From contig NC_079321.1 in the NCBI RefSeq assembly GCF_029931775.1, forward strand, positions 10,855,001 to 10,919,000: DNA of 64,000 nucleotides, in the 5' to 3' direction. This DNA is from Euleptes europaea. Lineage: Eukaryota; Chordata; Lepidosauria; Squamata; Sphaerodactylidae. This document shows, piece after piece, positions 39,301-49,440 of this stretch. Below the pieces are notes generated by a model. That model made no database searches. It was given only the letters and a program-made list of their open reading frames with translations, and was not told the origin of the DNA. Position 1 is the stretch's first letter, and each line of letters starts with the position of its first letter. The position numbers and the translations under genes are program-made.

Positions 39301-42300
39301 ACTAGCCCAGGGTCACCCAGCTGGCTTCATGTGGAGGAGTGGGGAATCAAACCTGGTTCTCCAGATCAGAGTCCACCGCTCAAAACCACTGCTCTTAACC
39401 ACTACACCATGCTTTGATATGCACTGTATCAAAGTTCAAAGGACTTCACATATTTATTTACGTAAGTTTACAGTCTGCCTCTCACTGGGACTCAAGGTAG
39501 ATTACATAGCACACACCAGTAATATAACATACACCAGTAATCTTTACACCAAGCCTGCAAGGTAGACCATTATGATTGTCCATTACTTATAAACTTCCCA
39601 GTCAGTCCAACAGTTCCAAAAATGCTCTAGGAATACACCGTAGTTCCATTGTTGTTACACCTATATTGCCCTCCCGGGGGGGGGGGGGAAGGAAGCGAAA
39701 GCACACAGTGACTCACGACAACCATGGAGTGCAGTCCATGGCTGTCACAATCCAATGAATCCAGGACAAAGGACTCAAAATCAAATGTAGAGGAGGGCAC
39801 CCAAGGAAGAATTCTGCAGTCAAAAAATTAAGCACAAAGAAAAAGTTGACATGTTTTACAGACAGCGAATAGAGACAGGTGAACAATCAGCGTGAATTCT
39901 CTCAGGCATACTCAGGCACACCCTTTACAGTCTTGCGCATGCACACGCATGAGCACATGAAGCTGCCTTATAGTGATCAGACCTTTGGTCCCTCAAGGTC
40001 AGTATTATCTACTCAAGTGGTTGCAGAGGAGAGCAACGAGAATGATCAGGGGCCTGGAGACCAAGCCCTATGAGGAAAGGCTGAGGGAGTTGGGAATGTT
40101 TAGTTTGGAGAAGAGGAGGTTGAGGGGAGACATGATTGCTCTCTTTAAGTATTTGAAGGGCTGTTACATAGGAGAGGGCAGGGAGCCATTCCTGTTGGCA
40201 GCAGAAGATAGGACTTGCAAGAATGGGTTTAAATTGTGGGAGGAAAGGTGCTGGCTGGATATCAGGAAAAATTCTTCAAAGTAAGAGTTGTTTGACAGTG
40301 GAATCAGCTACCTAGGGAGGTGGTGAGCGCCTCCTCACTGGCAGTCTTTAAGCAGAGGCTGGACAAGCACTTTTCAGGGATGCTCTAGGCTGATCCTGCA
40401 TTGAGAAGGGGGTTGGATTAGATGGCCTGTATGGCCCCTTCCAACTCTATGATTCTGTGATTCCACTCAGATTGGCAGTGGCTCTCCAGTCTCAGGTCAA
40501 GGTCTTTTTAATCACTGCCTCCTTGTACTCCAAGGTCACTGCTGCTATTTCTGTCCACCCTCCCCATCTACTGGCCTGAAGAATTGCTCCTCTGATAATG
40601 GCTGTTTTGCTCTGGGGTTAGGGCTCCACTCTGCAGGGTTCATTCTATGTGTTGCACAATTTGCTTGTCTGTTGCTGCTTACTTAAACCTGAGAGCTTCT
40701 AACTTTTAGAAACGTACCACAGACTTTGACCGATACCCTTGAAATTTTGGTGGTCTAGAATACCAAAAGAGAAAGTAAGGGTATGTTTTGCAGTGGGCAG
40801 AAAAGCACTCACAAATACCAGGCAGTTACAGGGGACCTGTTGAGAATTGTCTAGGGTATGCTCTCACTTCAAGCAGAGCAGCCGTGAGATCTGCAAAGCA
40901 TGGCCACAGACAAATTGAGCAAGCTACCTTCTAATATGTGGCAGAATTCTTAGCCGTTGGCCACGATTCTGCAGCAGGTGTGTCATATACAGGCAGTAGC
41001 ATTTATTCTCTCGCTCGCTCTCCTTCACACATTCAAGAGCATCCCCCTAAGAAGTTTGTTCTCTCATGGAGAACTGGGTTCGATTCCCTACTCCTCCACA
41101 TGAGCGGCGGAGGATAATCTGGTGAACTGGATTTGTTTCCCCATTTCTACACACGAAGCCAGCTGGGTGACCTTGGGCTAGTCACACTCTCTCAGCCCCA
41201 CCTACTTCACAGGATGTCTGTTGTGGGGAGGGGAAGGGAAGGTGATTGTAAGTCGGTTTGATTCTCCCTTAAGTGGTAGACAAGGTCGGCATTTAAAAAC
41301 CAACTCTTCTTCTTATTATATAAATTGGCAATGAAAAGGGCTCAATAAAAGGCAGGAAGTTTGAAAACCACTGGATAGAATAAGGAAGACAGAAAATCAA
41401 ATCAGTGGCCTCTTCCATTCCTATCTGCATGCTTATGATACTATAACAGAAAGATGCTGCTGCAAAGAGACCCTGTCCTAAAACATTCTCACATATTCTT
41501 GGTCCCGCAGTGTACAGTGGAGTGCGCATGGTTTCATATGAACATCTTCGTGATTCTGTGCTTGGCCGAGCTGCAGACGGGAGCTTTCCTCTATGGTAAT
41601 ACTGCCCCTGTTTGCTACCCGACACTAATTTGTTATGTCAAGGAATAAAGGCAAAAATAACAGTTACCCTCCCTTTGTGGACTTGGTCATGCTCCTTTTT
41701 ACTCCTGCTACCCTGAACTTGCCTGATACAAAGTCTGTCTGCTCAAGGCTGGCTCACTGCCCCTTGGGGCAGCATAGTCCAGCGGAGGAATCGACAAGCC
41801 ACTGCATCATCGTTCTCCTCTCCTCTGTTTTATCCTCACGATAACCCTTTGATTTAGGTGAGGCTGAGTGTGTGTGACTGGCCCAAAGTCACCCAGCGAG
41901 CTTCCATAGCAGAGTGGGGATTCAAACCTGTGCATGACATACAATTTCCACATATAGCATCTGAAGAAATAAACTCCAGGGCACAAAAGTTTGTATTATC
42001 TTTCAGGTGCCACGAGACTCTTGTTTTCGTTCTGGAAATATGATTCAGTTTTACAAAATGAAACAGATAAGATGGATGAGAAGCAAATCCTATTTATCTC
42101 AACGTCTGCATATATATGCTTAGGACTGCAATCTGTGGCTCAGTCGTAGGGCTCAGTGGTGGAGCATCTGCTTGGCATGCAGAAGGTCCCAGGTTCAATC
42201 CCCGGCATCTCCAGTTAATGGGACCAGGCAAATAGACGATGTGGAAGTCCTTTACCTGACACCCCAGAGAGCTGCTGACCTTGATGGACCAATGGTCTGA

Positions 42301-45300
42301 TTCAGTATAAGGCAGCTTCATGTGCAACCATGTCTGAATTTGCAGGGGAGGGGCTGTGGCTCAGTGGTAGAGCCTCTGCTTGGCATGCAGAAGGTCCCAG
42401 GTTCAATCCCTAGCATCTCTAGTTAAAGGGACTAGGCAAGTAGATGATGTGAAAGACCTTCTGCCTGAGACCCTGGAGAGCTGCTGCCAGTCTGAGTAGA
42501 CAATCCTGACTTTGATGGACCGAGAGTCTGATTCAGTATAAGGCAGCTTCATGTGTTCAATCTCAGATTTCTGACAGAGGCATTCTTTTTTCTTACTTCT
42601 TCATAGGAAAGCTGTGGTGGGGGGCATGATGGCTGGTGCCATTGGCCAGTTCTTTGCCAGCCCAACAGACCTGGTGAAAGTACAGATGCAGATGGAAGGA
42701 AAGAGAAGGCTAGAAGGGAAACCGCTGCGGTGAGGCATTCAGCAGCTCCTTTGTTTTCTTCCAGGGATAACGCTTGTGCTCAAATAAAGCCTATGTTTCT
42801 CCAGCTTTTAGAGCTGCTTGGACGGGCGCTAAAGATTTGTCTTGGTTTTCTTTTTAATGGATGTTCAAGAAAAGAAAAGGAGATGGTGGCAGCTTGACAC
42901 CTTGCTTTGTGGTTTGCCCGTCAGTACACACCAATGGATTCTGGGAAATTTGGGTACCTGTTTTCAGGCAAAAGCCAGAATGGTGTAGTGGTTCAGAGCG
43001 GTGGTTTGGAGCGGTGGAGTCTGATCTGGAGAACCAGGTTTGATTCCCTACTCCTCCACATGAGCGGCGGAGGCTAATCTGGTGAACTGGATTTCTTTCC
43101 CCACTCCTCCACATGAAGCCAGCTGGGTGACATTGGGCTAGTCACAGCTTTCTTAGAGCTCTCTCAGCCCCACCTACCTCACAGGGTGTCTGTTGTGGGG
43201 AGGGGAAGGCAATTGTAAGCTCGTTTGATTCTTCCTTAAGTGGTAGACAAAGTTGGCAAATAAAAACCAACTCTTCTCTTCTTCTCTTTTCATGGGGTGG
43301 GACCGGGGCTCAGTGGAACAGCCTCTGCTCGGCATGTAGAAGGTCCCAGGTTCAGTCCCCAGTATCTCCAGTTAAATGGACCCAAGCAGTAGATAATGTG
43401 CAAGGACCTCATCCTGAGACCCCAAAAGCCATTGCCTGTTTGAGTAGACAATACTGACCTTGGTTTTGATTCAATATAAGGCAGCTTCATGTGTGTTCAA
43501 AAGGCATCTCTCAGCACCGTGATTACACGTGCACACAGATCTTTGGGAGGTTCCCTTATGTTTGGGACATGCTCCTATGCTGATTGATTGCAGATACCAT
43601 TGGTTTCTGATACATCAGGAATCCACAGACCTCTCTCTGTGGACACATCTTGTTCTTGTTCCCTTTCACCAACTTTTGGGCTCCTGCAGCTGGATGCCTC
43701 GACAAGGACAAAAGGACTGGAAGAATCTGGCAAAATGAGACCCGAAGCCCAGTAACCCGTGCCTTCCTCTCATACCGTAACATCCTGGAGGGCCACACAC
43801 AATTGGGATCCTCTGGACTGTGTGGGGAGGCATGTCCCTTGCTGTAAAAATCCATTTGGTCAAGACAACAAAGCTTCTCTCGGTACTGAGAGGTACTTTT
43901 CAAACGTTTACCACTACTTGGCGGTTAGTTTGTGGAATGCAAAACAACAGCTCAACAAGTTTCTGGAATGAAAAACAACAACTTTTGTCATCTCAGCGAA
44001 AGACAGTTTCTCATAAAAAACTACATAAAGAGCCTGAAATTAATTTTATTCCAGATTTCAGGCCAAACCTGACGTACCATAGGCTTCTCATGGCAGGACC
44101 CCTCTGGATAAGAAGGCTATGTTAACACAAACCAATGGAACCAAATGGATTTTTCCGTGCCAACAACAGGGAAACTCTGGCTGGGAGCGTAGCTTGCGTT
44201 GCTGGACTATGGCCTGAATTTTTAGGACAGAGGCATTAGTAAGGTGCAATTATTTTGATCCCAATCCTAGATTCCGTGGAGTCCATCATGCGTTTCTGAA
44301 GATCCTGTCCGATGGAGGAATAAGAGGCCTTTGGGCAGGCTGGGTGCCCAACGTCCAACGGGCTGCTCTAGTAAACATGGGAGGTAACTTTAGTATTCTC
44401 TAGCCTAACAGTTCCTACGTAGTACTTTCTTCATTTTATGTCCTGCTAGTACTATTGCCCTGACCTGGATGGCATAGGTTAGCCCGATCTCAATCAGATC
44501 TCAGAAGCTAAGCAGGGTCGGCCCTGGTTAATACTTGAATGATGGGAGACCACCAAGGAAATGCAAGGTAGCTACACAGAAGCAGGCAATGGCAAACCAC
44601 CTGTGTTAGTCTCTTGCCTTGAAAACTCCATGAGGGGTTGCCATAAGTCCACTTGCTTGTGGGCTTCCTAGAAGCACCTGGTTGGCCACTGTGTGAACAG
44701 ACTGCTGGACTTGATGGGCCTTTGCCTGATCCAGCATGGCCTTTCTTATTTTCTTATGTTCATTTAGACTTGACAGTGCTTTCCACCAGTACTCTTGAGA
44801 TAAACTGATTTTTGTTGTTTTGCTGCCCCGGCCCCATTATCTGAGGCTAGATGGGGGGGCGGGGGCAACCCAAGAAAGGGCCTTCTTGATTGTGGCACCA
44901 AAACTTTCCAATTCCCTCCCTAGGGAGATTTATCTATCTCCCCCTGTGATCGTCTTCTGCCAGTGTGTTAAGACTTTTGGTTTGCTTGGTATTCCTGCAC
45001 TAACTCTTATTAGCCCTCTTCCCTGTTTGTGTGTTTTTATGAGTTTTTATATGTTATATTTAATTATTTCACATATTTTATATATATTTGAATTTTAAAT
45101 GATTTTTAATGTTGGAAGTGTTTTAAGGCTTGCTGCCTTGGGGACCCTGAATAGGATGGAAAGGTAGCATAGAAATGTTTAAATAAAAATAAGTAATGTG
45201 AGAAGGGAACTGTCGATGTGTTCTGAAGGACAAAGAGGTACACACAGCCATACTGCAAAGCCACACTCATTCCTTTGCCATGTTTCAATACACATTCACA

Positions 45301-48300
45301 CAATGTGTGGGGAATATTGCTAATCCATTGATACAGCAACCCCCTTTAAGCGCTAAAGATGGCCAACTGAAGAAACAGCTAACTCGTTACATTCCAAGCA
45401 GGGCACTCCCAGAGAACATCTGTTTGACAGGACCCCGGTGGACAAGTGGGGGACATGAGGGCTTGGGTTCAAATTCCCTACCCAGCCACAAAGTTCAGTG
45501 GGTAACCTTGAGCTCTCTCAACCTAACCTACCTCACAGAGTTGATGTAAAAAAGGAGGAAGAGAGAGCCAAGTTACCACTCCAAGCTCCATGCACGAAGG
45601 GCAGGATAAAAATGTAATGTGTGTGTAAAGTGCCTTCAAGTTGCAGCTGACTTATGGCGACTCCTTTTTGGGGTTTTCATGGCAAGAGACTAATAGAGGT
45701 GGTTTGTCAGTGCCTTCCTCTGCACAGCAACCCTGGTATTCCTTGGTGGTCTCCCATCCAAATACTAACCAGGGCTGACCCTCCTTAGCTTCTGAGATCT
45801 GACGAGATCAGGCTAGCCTGGGCCATCCAGGTCAGGGGAAAATGTAATAGAAAGGGGGAAAAAAGCAGATTCTGAATGCAGAAGCTGATATTGAAGAGAG
45901 GAGGGAAGTTTCCATGGTCTACTATGCAGTGTGATTAGCACAAACCACAAATGTACAGCATCTATTAAAAAAAAAAACACTCAGTTAAAACCCTTTCTCT
46001 TTTTTGTCAACAGATCTGACAACTTATGATTCAGTTAAACACTTTTTACTCCTGAACACACCACTTCAAGACAACAGCATCACTCATAGCCTTGCGAGGT
46101 CTTGTATTCCTTCCTTCCCCGGTTTTCTCATCCTCAGCTTTTGGTGGAAATGTCTCTTTAACCCTAGATAGCAATATACTTGTCTCGGCTTTCAGTGTTA
46201 CAATTTAAGCTGTCCGTACACATTGTTCTATTAAATGAAAGTGTCTCAATTTAAAATGGGGTTGGGGCCAAACTAGACGTTACTTGCAAATGTGTGGATG
46301 CTGTCAAAAACAACACATATATGATTCTCCTCCATAACATAGTAGAACTAGCCCATCATAGCACGTCACAGGGTTCTGTGTTCCTTTTCTCCACTCCACT
46401 GAGTTGGCTGCTGCTGGAAGAGAGGGGAAAAACAGCAAAATGGGCAGAATGGAGAGTCAGCAGTCACCCTCAGAAATGGTATTTCAAGGCTGCAGTCTAG
46501 ATTTCCATTTAATTATCTCATTAAAAGCAAATAACGATAGCCCTAATGTTTTGGGTTTTATTTTATTTTTAAAGCAAAGGTTTAACACAAGTATATTTGA
46601 GAATGTGTGTCCATTTCCCATTAGTGAACGAATCTTCAAACTTGTTGCGCTGGCAAACAGATGCCTAGGGCCAGGTGAACTTCTTTTCTTTGGATATGTA
46701 GTCTTTGATGTGTGTGTTTTGTTATAATGTTTGTTTAATAGTGGGTGTTCCGGCCTTGTAGCTGCTGTTTTGGGGACTCCGGCGGATGTGATCAAAACCC
46801 GAATAATGAATCAACCGAGAGATGAACAGGGAAGGTATGTAAAATATTTCCTGTCTTTTAATTGCAGCTGAGAGCCAGAGCCAAATGCTCGGTAAGAAAA
46901 GACAGCAGCCTGTCTTGTTGGGAAATAGCTCAAAACCCTATCTACCGTATACAGCCTTTATCTTCTCTGCTACTGGCAAGTGTTCATTTATGAGAGCAGA
47001 ATACCTAGTCCAGAATATCTTGCATACAAAATTTAAGGCTGTATTAAGAGGAATGTTTGATTCTTTCATTTATTGCACAGTATTAATCCTGAATGTTGTA
47101 TTATTTAGTTCTGTGGATTGGCAAAAAAGAATACAATTTTGAAGAATTATTCCCAAAATATTACTTTAAAAAACGTATATGTTGTCATTCGGGTTGCCAG
47201 GTCCTCCCTGACCACTGGCAGGGTGTGCATGTGTGTGTGTGTGTGTGGGGGGGATAGGGTTGCCAGCTCCAGGTTGAGAAACCCCTGAAGATTTGGGGAT
47301 GGAGCCTGGTGAGAACGGGGACTTCAGAGGGGTACAGTGCCATAGAGTCCACCCTCCAAAGCATCTATTTTCTCCAGGGGAACTGATCCTTCCCCCCTTT
47401 CGTTACTAGGGGTCTGCTGTATAAATCTTCCACTGACTGCTTGTTTCAGGCAATTCAAGGTGAAGGGTTTTTGTCTCTGTACAAAGGTTTTGTACCAACA
47501 TGGATGCGAATGGTAAGTTTCCTTTTAATAACTAGCATAATACACTAAACGCTCAATTTCTTGTATTGCTATGTTATGAAACTGCAAGATGCCTTTTGCA
47601 TACTTGTAGGTAATTGCATAGGGCCAGCCAACATGAAAAGTGCCTGACTGCTTATCCCTGGACAGGCAATTGGGTGTGACACCGTGGGATTGTGCTCATC
47701 TCCCCAGTCTTCACCCCCAGGCTCTTCCCTTGCAGTGTGTGAAATGCCCCCTGTTCTCCTTCAAACCACCTTAATGATATATTAGTGTGCCAATGTGGTA
47801 TAGTGGTTAAGAATGTTGGACTAGTATCCGGGAGATCCCGGTTCAAATCCCCACTTGTGCCATGAAAACTTGCTGGGCAACTTTGAGCCAGTCATGTTCT
47901 GTCAGCCATACCTACCTCACAGGGTTGTTGTGGGGATAAACTGGAGGAGAAGAGAATGATGTAAGCTGCTTTGGGTCCGCATTGGGGAGAAAGACAGGAT
48001 ATCAATCAATCAATCAAATTAATAAATAAATGCTGGAGAAAAGAAGGATATACCGCCCCTTCACCTGCTCCCTGTTGCTTCACAATAAGGGGAGAGTTAC
48101 ATGTGGGGAACACTGTGTTATACAATTCTCCACATTTTATCTGTCCAAGTTATCTGTCCAAGTTACTCAAGAATTGCAATGTATGCTAGATGTTTCAGTA
48201 TTCTTCTCACCAGCTCAACAGCTATTGCTTTACTGCCGTGGAGTGAATGTTACCTCTAATTTACATTGATCATCCTTTTCTTTTTTACAGGCTCCTTGGT

Positions 48301-48362
48301 CTTTGGTCTTCTGGCTCTCCTATGAACAAATCAGAAGAATTACTGGAATTAGTTCGTTTTAG
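36268..48362 (+). CDS. SLC25A27: SLC25A27 gene span, mitochondrial uncoupling protein 4 (9 coding exons)
   Basis: Mitochondrial inner-membrane carrier of the SLC25 family (UCP4; in mammals mainly in neural tissue, reported to lower membrane potential by proton leak). Nine exons join in consistent phase to 315 codons including stop (314 residues, against 323 in human as I recall). The three carrier signatures Px[DE]xx[KR] are visible: PLDLTKTR in exon 2, PTDLVKVQ in exon 4 and PADVIKTR in exon 7. The glycine-rich even-helix segments ([18 protein letters not shown]) follow. The C-terminus is [20 protein letters not shown] then SSF. The N-terminus is uncertain: ATG 36268 is the first in frame, but the sequence upstream of RWPR is short and unlike the human MSVPEEEE start, and a good 3' splice site lies just inside it. 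No disabling change was seen. Confidence 0.92.
36531..36711. mobile_element. MITE-like element between SLC25A27 exons 1 and 2
   Basis: AGGGTTGCCAACAG at the left and CTGTTGGCAACCAT at the right are inverted ends. The interior is unlike the commoner family members. Confidence 0.6.
36712..37500. other. SLC25A27 intron 1, no recognised feature
   Basis: AT-rich. A (GATGAT)n run lies at 37080-37095. Pyrimidine-rich acceptor tract before 37501. Confidence 0.5.
37501..37692 (+). CDS. SLC25A27: SLC25A27 exon 2
   Basis: 192 bp after CCCTTAG|TG, ending CATAG|GTCTGA. It encodes [20 protein letters not shown], then [20 protein letters not shown] and [13 protein letters not shown]. This holds the first carrier signature P-x-D-x-x-K and its matrix helix. 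Confidence 0.94.
37706..37780. repeat. (ATCT)n / (CATC)n microsatellite
   Basis: TCTATTTATCTCATCTATCT through ATCCATCCATCCATCTAG, beginning 14 bases after the exon 2 donor of SLC25A27. Confidence 0.8.
37783..38068. mobile_element. hAT-type MITE with 8-bp target duplication
   Basis: Ends CAGTGGTTCCCAACC and GGTTGGAAACCAGTG form inverted terminal repeats. Flanked by ATCTAGAG at 37775-37782 and 38069-38076. Interior AT-rich, no coding. In SLC25A27 intron 2 beside a (TCTA)n/(ATCC)n run. Confidence 0.9.
38151..38447 (-). mobile_element. Sauria SINE with target duplication
   Basis: Full-length minus copy in SLC25A27 intron 2. Flanks AGAGTTTGAATTA (38138-38150) and AGAGTTTAAATTA (38448-38460) differ at one base. 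Confidence 0.88.
38651..38935. mobile_element. hAT-type MITE
   Basis: CAGGGTTCCCCAACATG at the left and AGTTGGGGACCCCTG at the right are inverted ends. Flanks TTCTAGAA and ATCTAGGA are an imperfect 8-bp duplication. Confidence 0.75.
39158..39415 (-). mobile_element. tRNA-derived SINE, type A
   Basis: Minus copy, AAGAAGAGTTGGTTTTTATA to AACCACTACACCATGC. In SLC25A27 intron 2. Confidence 0.8.
40018..40463 (+). mobile_element. CR1 LINE 3' end with ORF2 C-terminus
   Basis: Encodes [39 protein letters not shown] and FKYLKGCY, the typical CR1 ORF2 C-terminus, then ends at CAACTCTATGATTCTGTGAT. In SLC25A27 intron 2. Confidence 0.88.
40464..41066. other. SLC25A27 intron 2, no recognised feature
   Basis: 40470-40510 (GGCAGTGGCTCTCCAGTCTC) is a tRNA-Ala-like SINE scrap. 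Its partner lies at 39955-40015 (GAAGCTGCCTTATAGTGATC), so the CR1 piece between may have inserted into that SINE. Nothing else recognised. Confidence 0.45.
41067..41313 (+). mobile_element. tRNA-derived SINE, type A (head-truncated)
   Basis: Begins within the box B region (GGAGAACTGGGTTCGATTCC) and ends AAACCAACTCTTCTTCTTAT. Confidence 0.75.
41511..41595 (+). CDS. SLC25A27: SLC25A27 exon 3
   Basis: 85 bp between CCCGCAG|TG and CTATG|GTAATA. It encodes [20 protein letters not shown] then AADGSFPLW, against human [20 protein letters not shown]. Phase agrees with both neighbours. Confidence 0.93.
41715..41935 (-). mobile_element. tRNA-derived SINE, type E (diverged)
   Basis: TTTTATCCTCACGATAACCC ... 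GACTGGCCCAAAGTCACCCA then AGAGTGGGGATTCAAACC; the head is lost. Confidence 0.6.
41955..42030 (+). mobile_element. Penelope-like 3' end relic
   Basis: GCATCTGAAGAAATAAACTC ... AAAAGTTTGTATTATCTTTC then AGGTGCCACGAGACTC. It has the family order but a degraded ribozyme core. In SLC25A27 intron 3. Confidence 0.45.
42146..42322 (+). mobile_element. tRNA-Ala-like SINE
   Basis: GTAGGGCTCAGTGGTGGAGC to TATAAGGCAGCTTCATGTG. First of two adjacent copies in SLC25A27 intron 3. Confidence 0.78.
42346..42555 (+). mobile_element. tRNA-Ala-like SINE
   Basis: GGGCTGTGGCTCAGTGGTAG to GGCAGCTTCATGTG. It ends only about 50 bases before the exon 4 acceptor. Confidence 0.8.
42607..42729 (+). CDS. SLC25A27: SLC25A27 exon 4
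   Basis: 123 bp between TTCATAG|G and CTGCG|GTGAGG. It encodes [20 protein letters not shown] then [20 protein letters not shown]. This holds the second carrier signature PTDLVK. Confidence 0.95.
42971..43285 (+). mobile_element. tRNA-derived SINE, type A
   Basis: AAAGCCAGAATGGTGTAGTG to AAATAAAAACCAACTCTTCT. In SLC25A27 intron 4. Confidence 0.8.
43299..43495 (+). mobile_element. tRNA-Ala-like SINE
   Basis: GACCGGGGCTCAGTGGAACA to TATAAGGCAGCTTCATGTG, in SLC25A27 intron 4. Confidence 0.78.
43690..44125 (+). repeat. Unclassified dispersed repeat, copy 1
   Basis: Shares GGACTGGAAGAATC, GAGGTACTTTTC(A/G)AA, GTGGAATGCAAAACAA, CTCATGGCAGG(A/T)CCC and GGATAAGA(A/G)GGCT in the same order with 48840-49440. 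In SLC25A27 intron 4. Confidence 0.6.
44271..44383 (+). CDS. SLC25A27: SLC25A27 exon 5
   Basis: 113 bp between TCCTAG|A and GGAG|GTAACT. It encodes [20 protein letters not shown] then [17 protein letters not shown], against human [19 protein letters not shown]. Confidence 0.95.
44454..44790 (+). mobile_element. 5S-derived SINE interrupted by a LINE 3' fragment
   Basis: Head and body at 44454-44654 (CTCAGAAGCTAAGCAGGGTC, GATGGGAGACCACCAAGG). The tail is cut after CCATAAGTCCAC by a CR1-like 3' fragment (about 44655-44763) and resumes GACTTGACAGTGCTTTCCACC. Confidence 0.7.
44818..45190 (+). mobile_element. L2-like LINE 3' end
   Basis: Encodes [18 protein letters not shown], the usual end of an L2-type ORF, then a T-rich tail ending CATAGAAATGTTTAAATAAA. 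Confidence 0.65.
45435..45620 (+). mobile_element. tRNA-derived SINE, type E (diverged)
   Basis: GGTTCAAATTCCCTACCCAG, CTACCTCACAGAGTTGATGT and GGGCAGGATAAAAATGTAAT. Confidence 0.6.
45622..45836 (-). mobile_element. 5S-derived SINE
   Basis: Tail GTGTGTAAAGTGCCTTCAAG, then GGTCTCCCATCCAAATACTA and the reverse complement of the 5S head up to GGCTAGCCTGGGCCATCC. Confidence 0.78.
46014..46098 (+). CDS. SLC25A27: SLC25A27 exon 6
   Basis: 85 bp between TCAACAG|AT and GCGAG|GTCTTG. It encodes [20 protein letters not shown] then NSITHSLA. Confidence 0.94.
46099..46741. other. SLC25A27 intron 6, no recognised feature
   Basis: No repeat recognised. Confidence 0.5.
46742..46834 (+). CDS. SLC25A27: SLC25A27 exon 7
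   Basis: 93 bp between TTAATAG|T and GGAAG|GTATGT. It encodes [20 protein letters not shown] then [11 protein letters not shown], including the third carrier signature PADVIK. Confidence 0.95.
46835..47261. other. SLC25A27 intron 7, first part
   Basis: Nothing recognised except (GT)n at 47229-47247. Confidence 0.5.
47262..47400. mobile_element. MITE fragment, GGGTTGCCA family, next to exon 8
   Basis: TAGGGTTGCCAGCTCCAGGT to CTCCAGGGGAACTGATCC. It stops within about 10 bases of the SLC25A27 exon 8 acceptor, so the polypyrimidine tract may derive partly from its edge. Confidence 0.65.
47410..47512 (+). CDS. SLC25A27: SLC25A27 exon 8
   Basis: 103 bp between TTACTAG|G and CGAATG|GTAAGT. It encodes [20 protein letters not shown] then [14 protein letters not shown]. 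The acceptor directly follows a MITE fragment (47262-47400), so that repeat has inserted very close to the splice site. Confidence 0.94.
47788..48030 (+). mobile_element. tRNA-derived SINE, type E
   Basis: GCCAATGTGGTATAGTGGTT, CCGGTTCAAATCCCCACTTG, CTCACAGGGTTGTTGTGGGG, ending in (AATC)n. In SLC25A27 intron 8. Confidence 0.78.
48291..48362 (+). CDS. SLC25A27: SLC25A27 exon 9 with stop
   Basis: 72 bp after TTTTACAG, encoding [20 protein letters not shown] then SSF and TAG. Human ends [23 protein letters not shown]. Confidence 0.95.
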   Translation, partial: APWSLVFWLSYEQIRRITGISSF

Positions 48363-48804
48363 GAATGTACAATATATTCTGTGATTATTCAATGTGCTAT
48401 TAAGCTTTCGATGGAACATTTGTGTAAATAAGGTTGTATACGGACGACACTTTAGCGAAGGCTCACTGACCAGCCATTTTCTGCATAGTTACTACATTAT
48501 GTTGTGTATCTTGCCAGTTTTGGCAAAATCTCTTTTGAATCGAGTAAGTAGAGGATATAGAATAGCCAAGGATGTTACTTGCAGCCAAAAACTATTTCAG
48601 ATGAGTTCCTGATATTAGCCTAGAGCGAGATGCATCAAGAGGCAAATGAAAACCAAAACCAAAACAGTAAATGGTGGTAAATGGTGATTCTTTAAATGGA
48701 CTGCCACTAAACAACAAAGCACTGAGGAAGAATCCCAAATCACTGTGATTGTTATGTGTGGAAAACAGTGAACTGTGATGAAGCAAGAGCGGAGCATAAA
48801 TAAA
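48363..48804 (+). other. SLC25A27 3' UTR candidate
   Basis: About 440 bases after the stop have no repeat I recognise at first. The first AATAAA downstream is at 48799-48804 and could be the poly(A) signal, but nearby repeat sequence makes this uncertain. Confidence 0.4.
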
Positions 48805-48839
48805 AGGATACTGTATTTAGAAATACGGATGCAGAATCT

Positions 48840-49440
48840 TTCATTATCCACAGCTCTCCCCAAAACTACTGGAAGAATCAACTGGATCGAAAGTCCAGCT
48901 TCTCCCTCACACCATAGCACCCTGCAGGGCCAAGCACAGCAGGGGTTGTCCAAAGGGAGGGGATCTTGTAGTAAAACACCATGTGTACAAGCCTCCTCTG
49001 TGAACAAAACATTCTCTGAGTATTAAAGAGGTACTTTTCGAATCTTTACAGGTACCTACAGAATGCAAAACAATGGCTAGGAGCTCTGTCAGTCTTGTGT
49101 TTCTGTGCTGATGGAATTCTACACAAAACCAAGGTCCAAAATTTATTTTGTTCAAGATGTCAGACCAAAATCAAAGCACCTTGAGTGCCCAAGTGGCGTA
49201 ATGGTTAGAGTGTCAGACTAGGATCTGGGAGACCCAGTTTCGAACCCCATTCTGCCAATGGTGACTTTGGTCCAGTCACATATTCTCGGCCTAACCCACC
49301 TCACAAGGTCGTTGTGAGTGTAAAATAGAGGAGAATGCTGTAAGCTTCTTTGGGTACCCATTTGGAAGAAAAAAGGGTGTGTACTCAGATTCTCATGGCA
49401 GGTCCCGTCAGGATAAGAGGGCTGCATTAACATGTCCTGT
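48840..49440 (+). repeat. Unclassified dispersed repeat, copy 2, split by a SINE
   Basis: Same blocks as 43690-44125. The type E SINE at 49183-49378 lies between TCAAAGCACC and ACTCAGATTCTCATGGCAG. Confidence 0.6.
49183..49378 (+). mobile_element. tRNA-derived SINE, type E, inside another repeat
   Basis: GAGTGCCCAAGTGGCGTAAT, TTTCGAACCCCATTCTGCC. It splits the unclassified repeat at 48840-49440. Confidence 0.7.

Noticed and set aside
42346-42420. tRNA-Ala gene
   Set aside because: The arms do not pair properly, and the sequence continues into a SINE body repeated at several loci.
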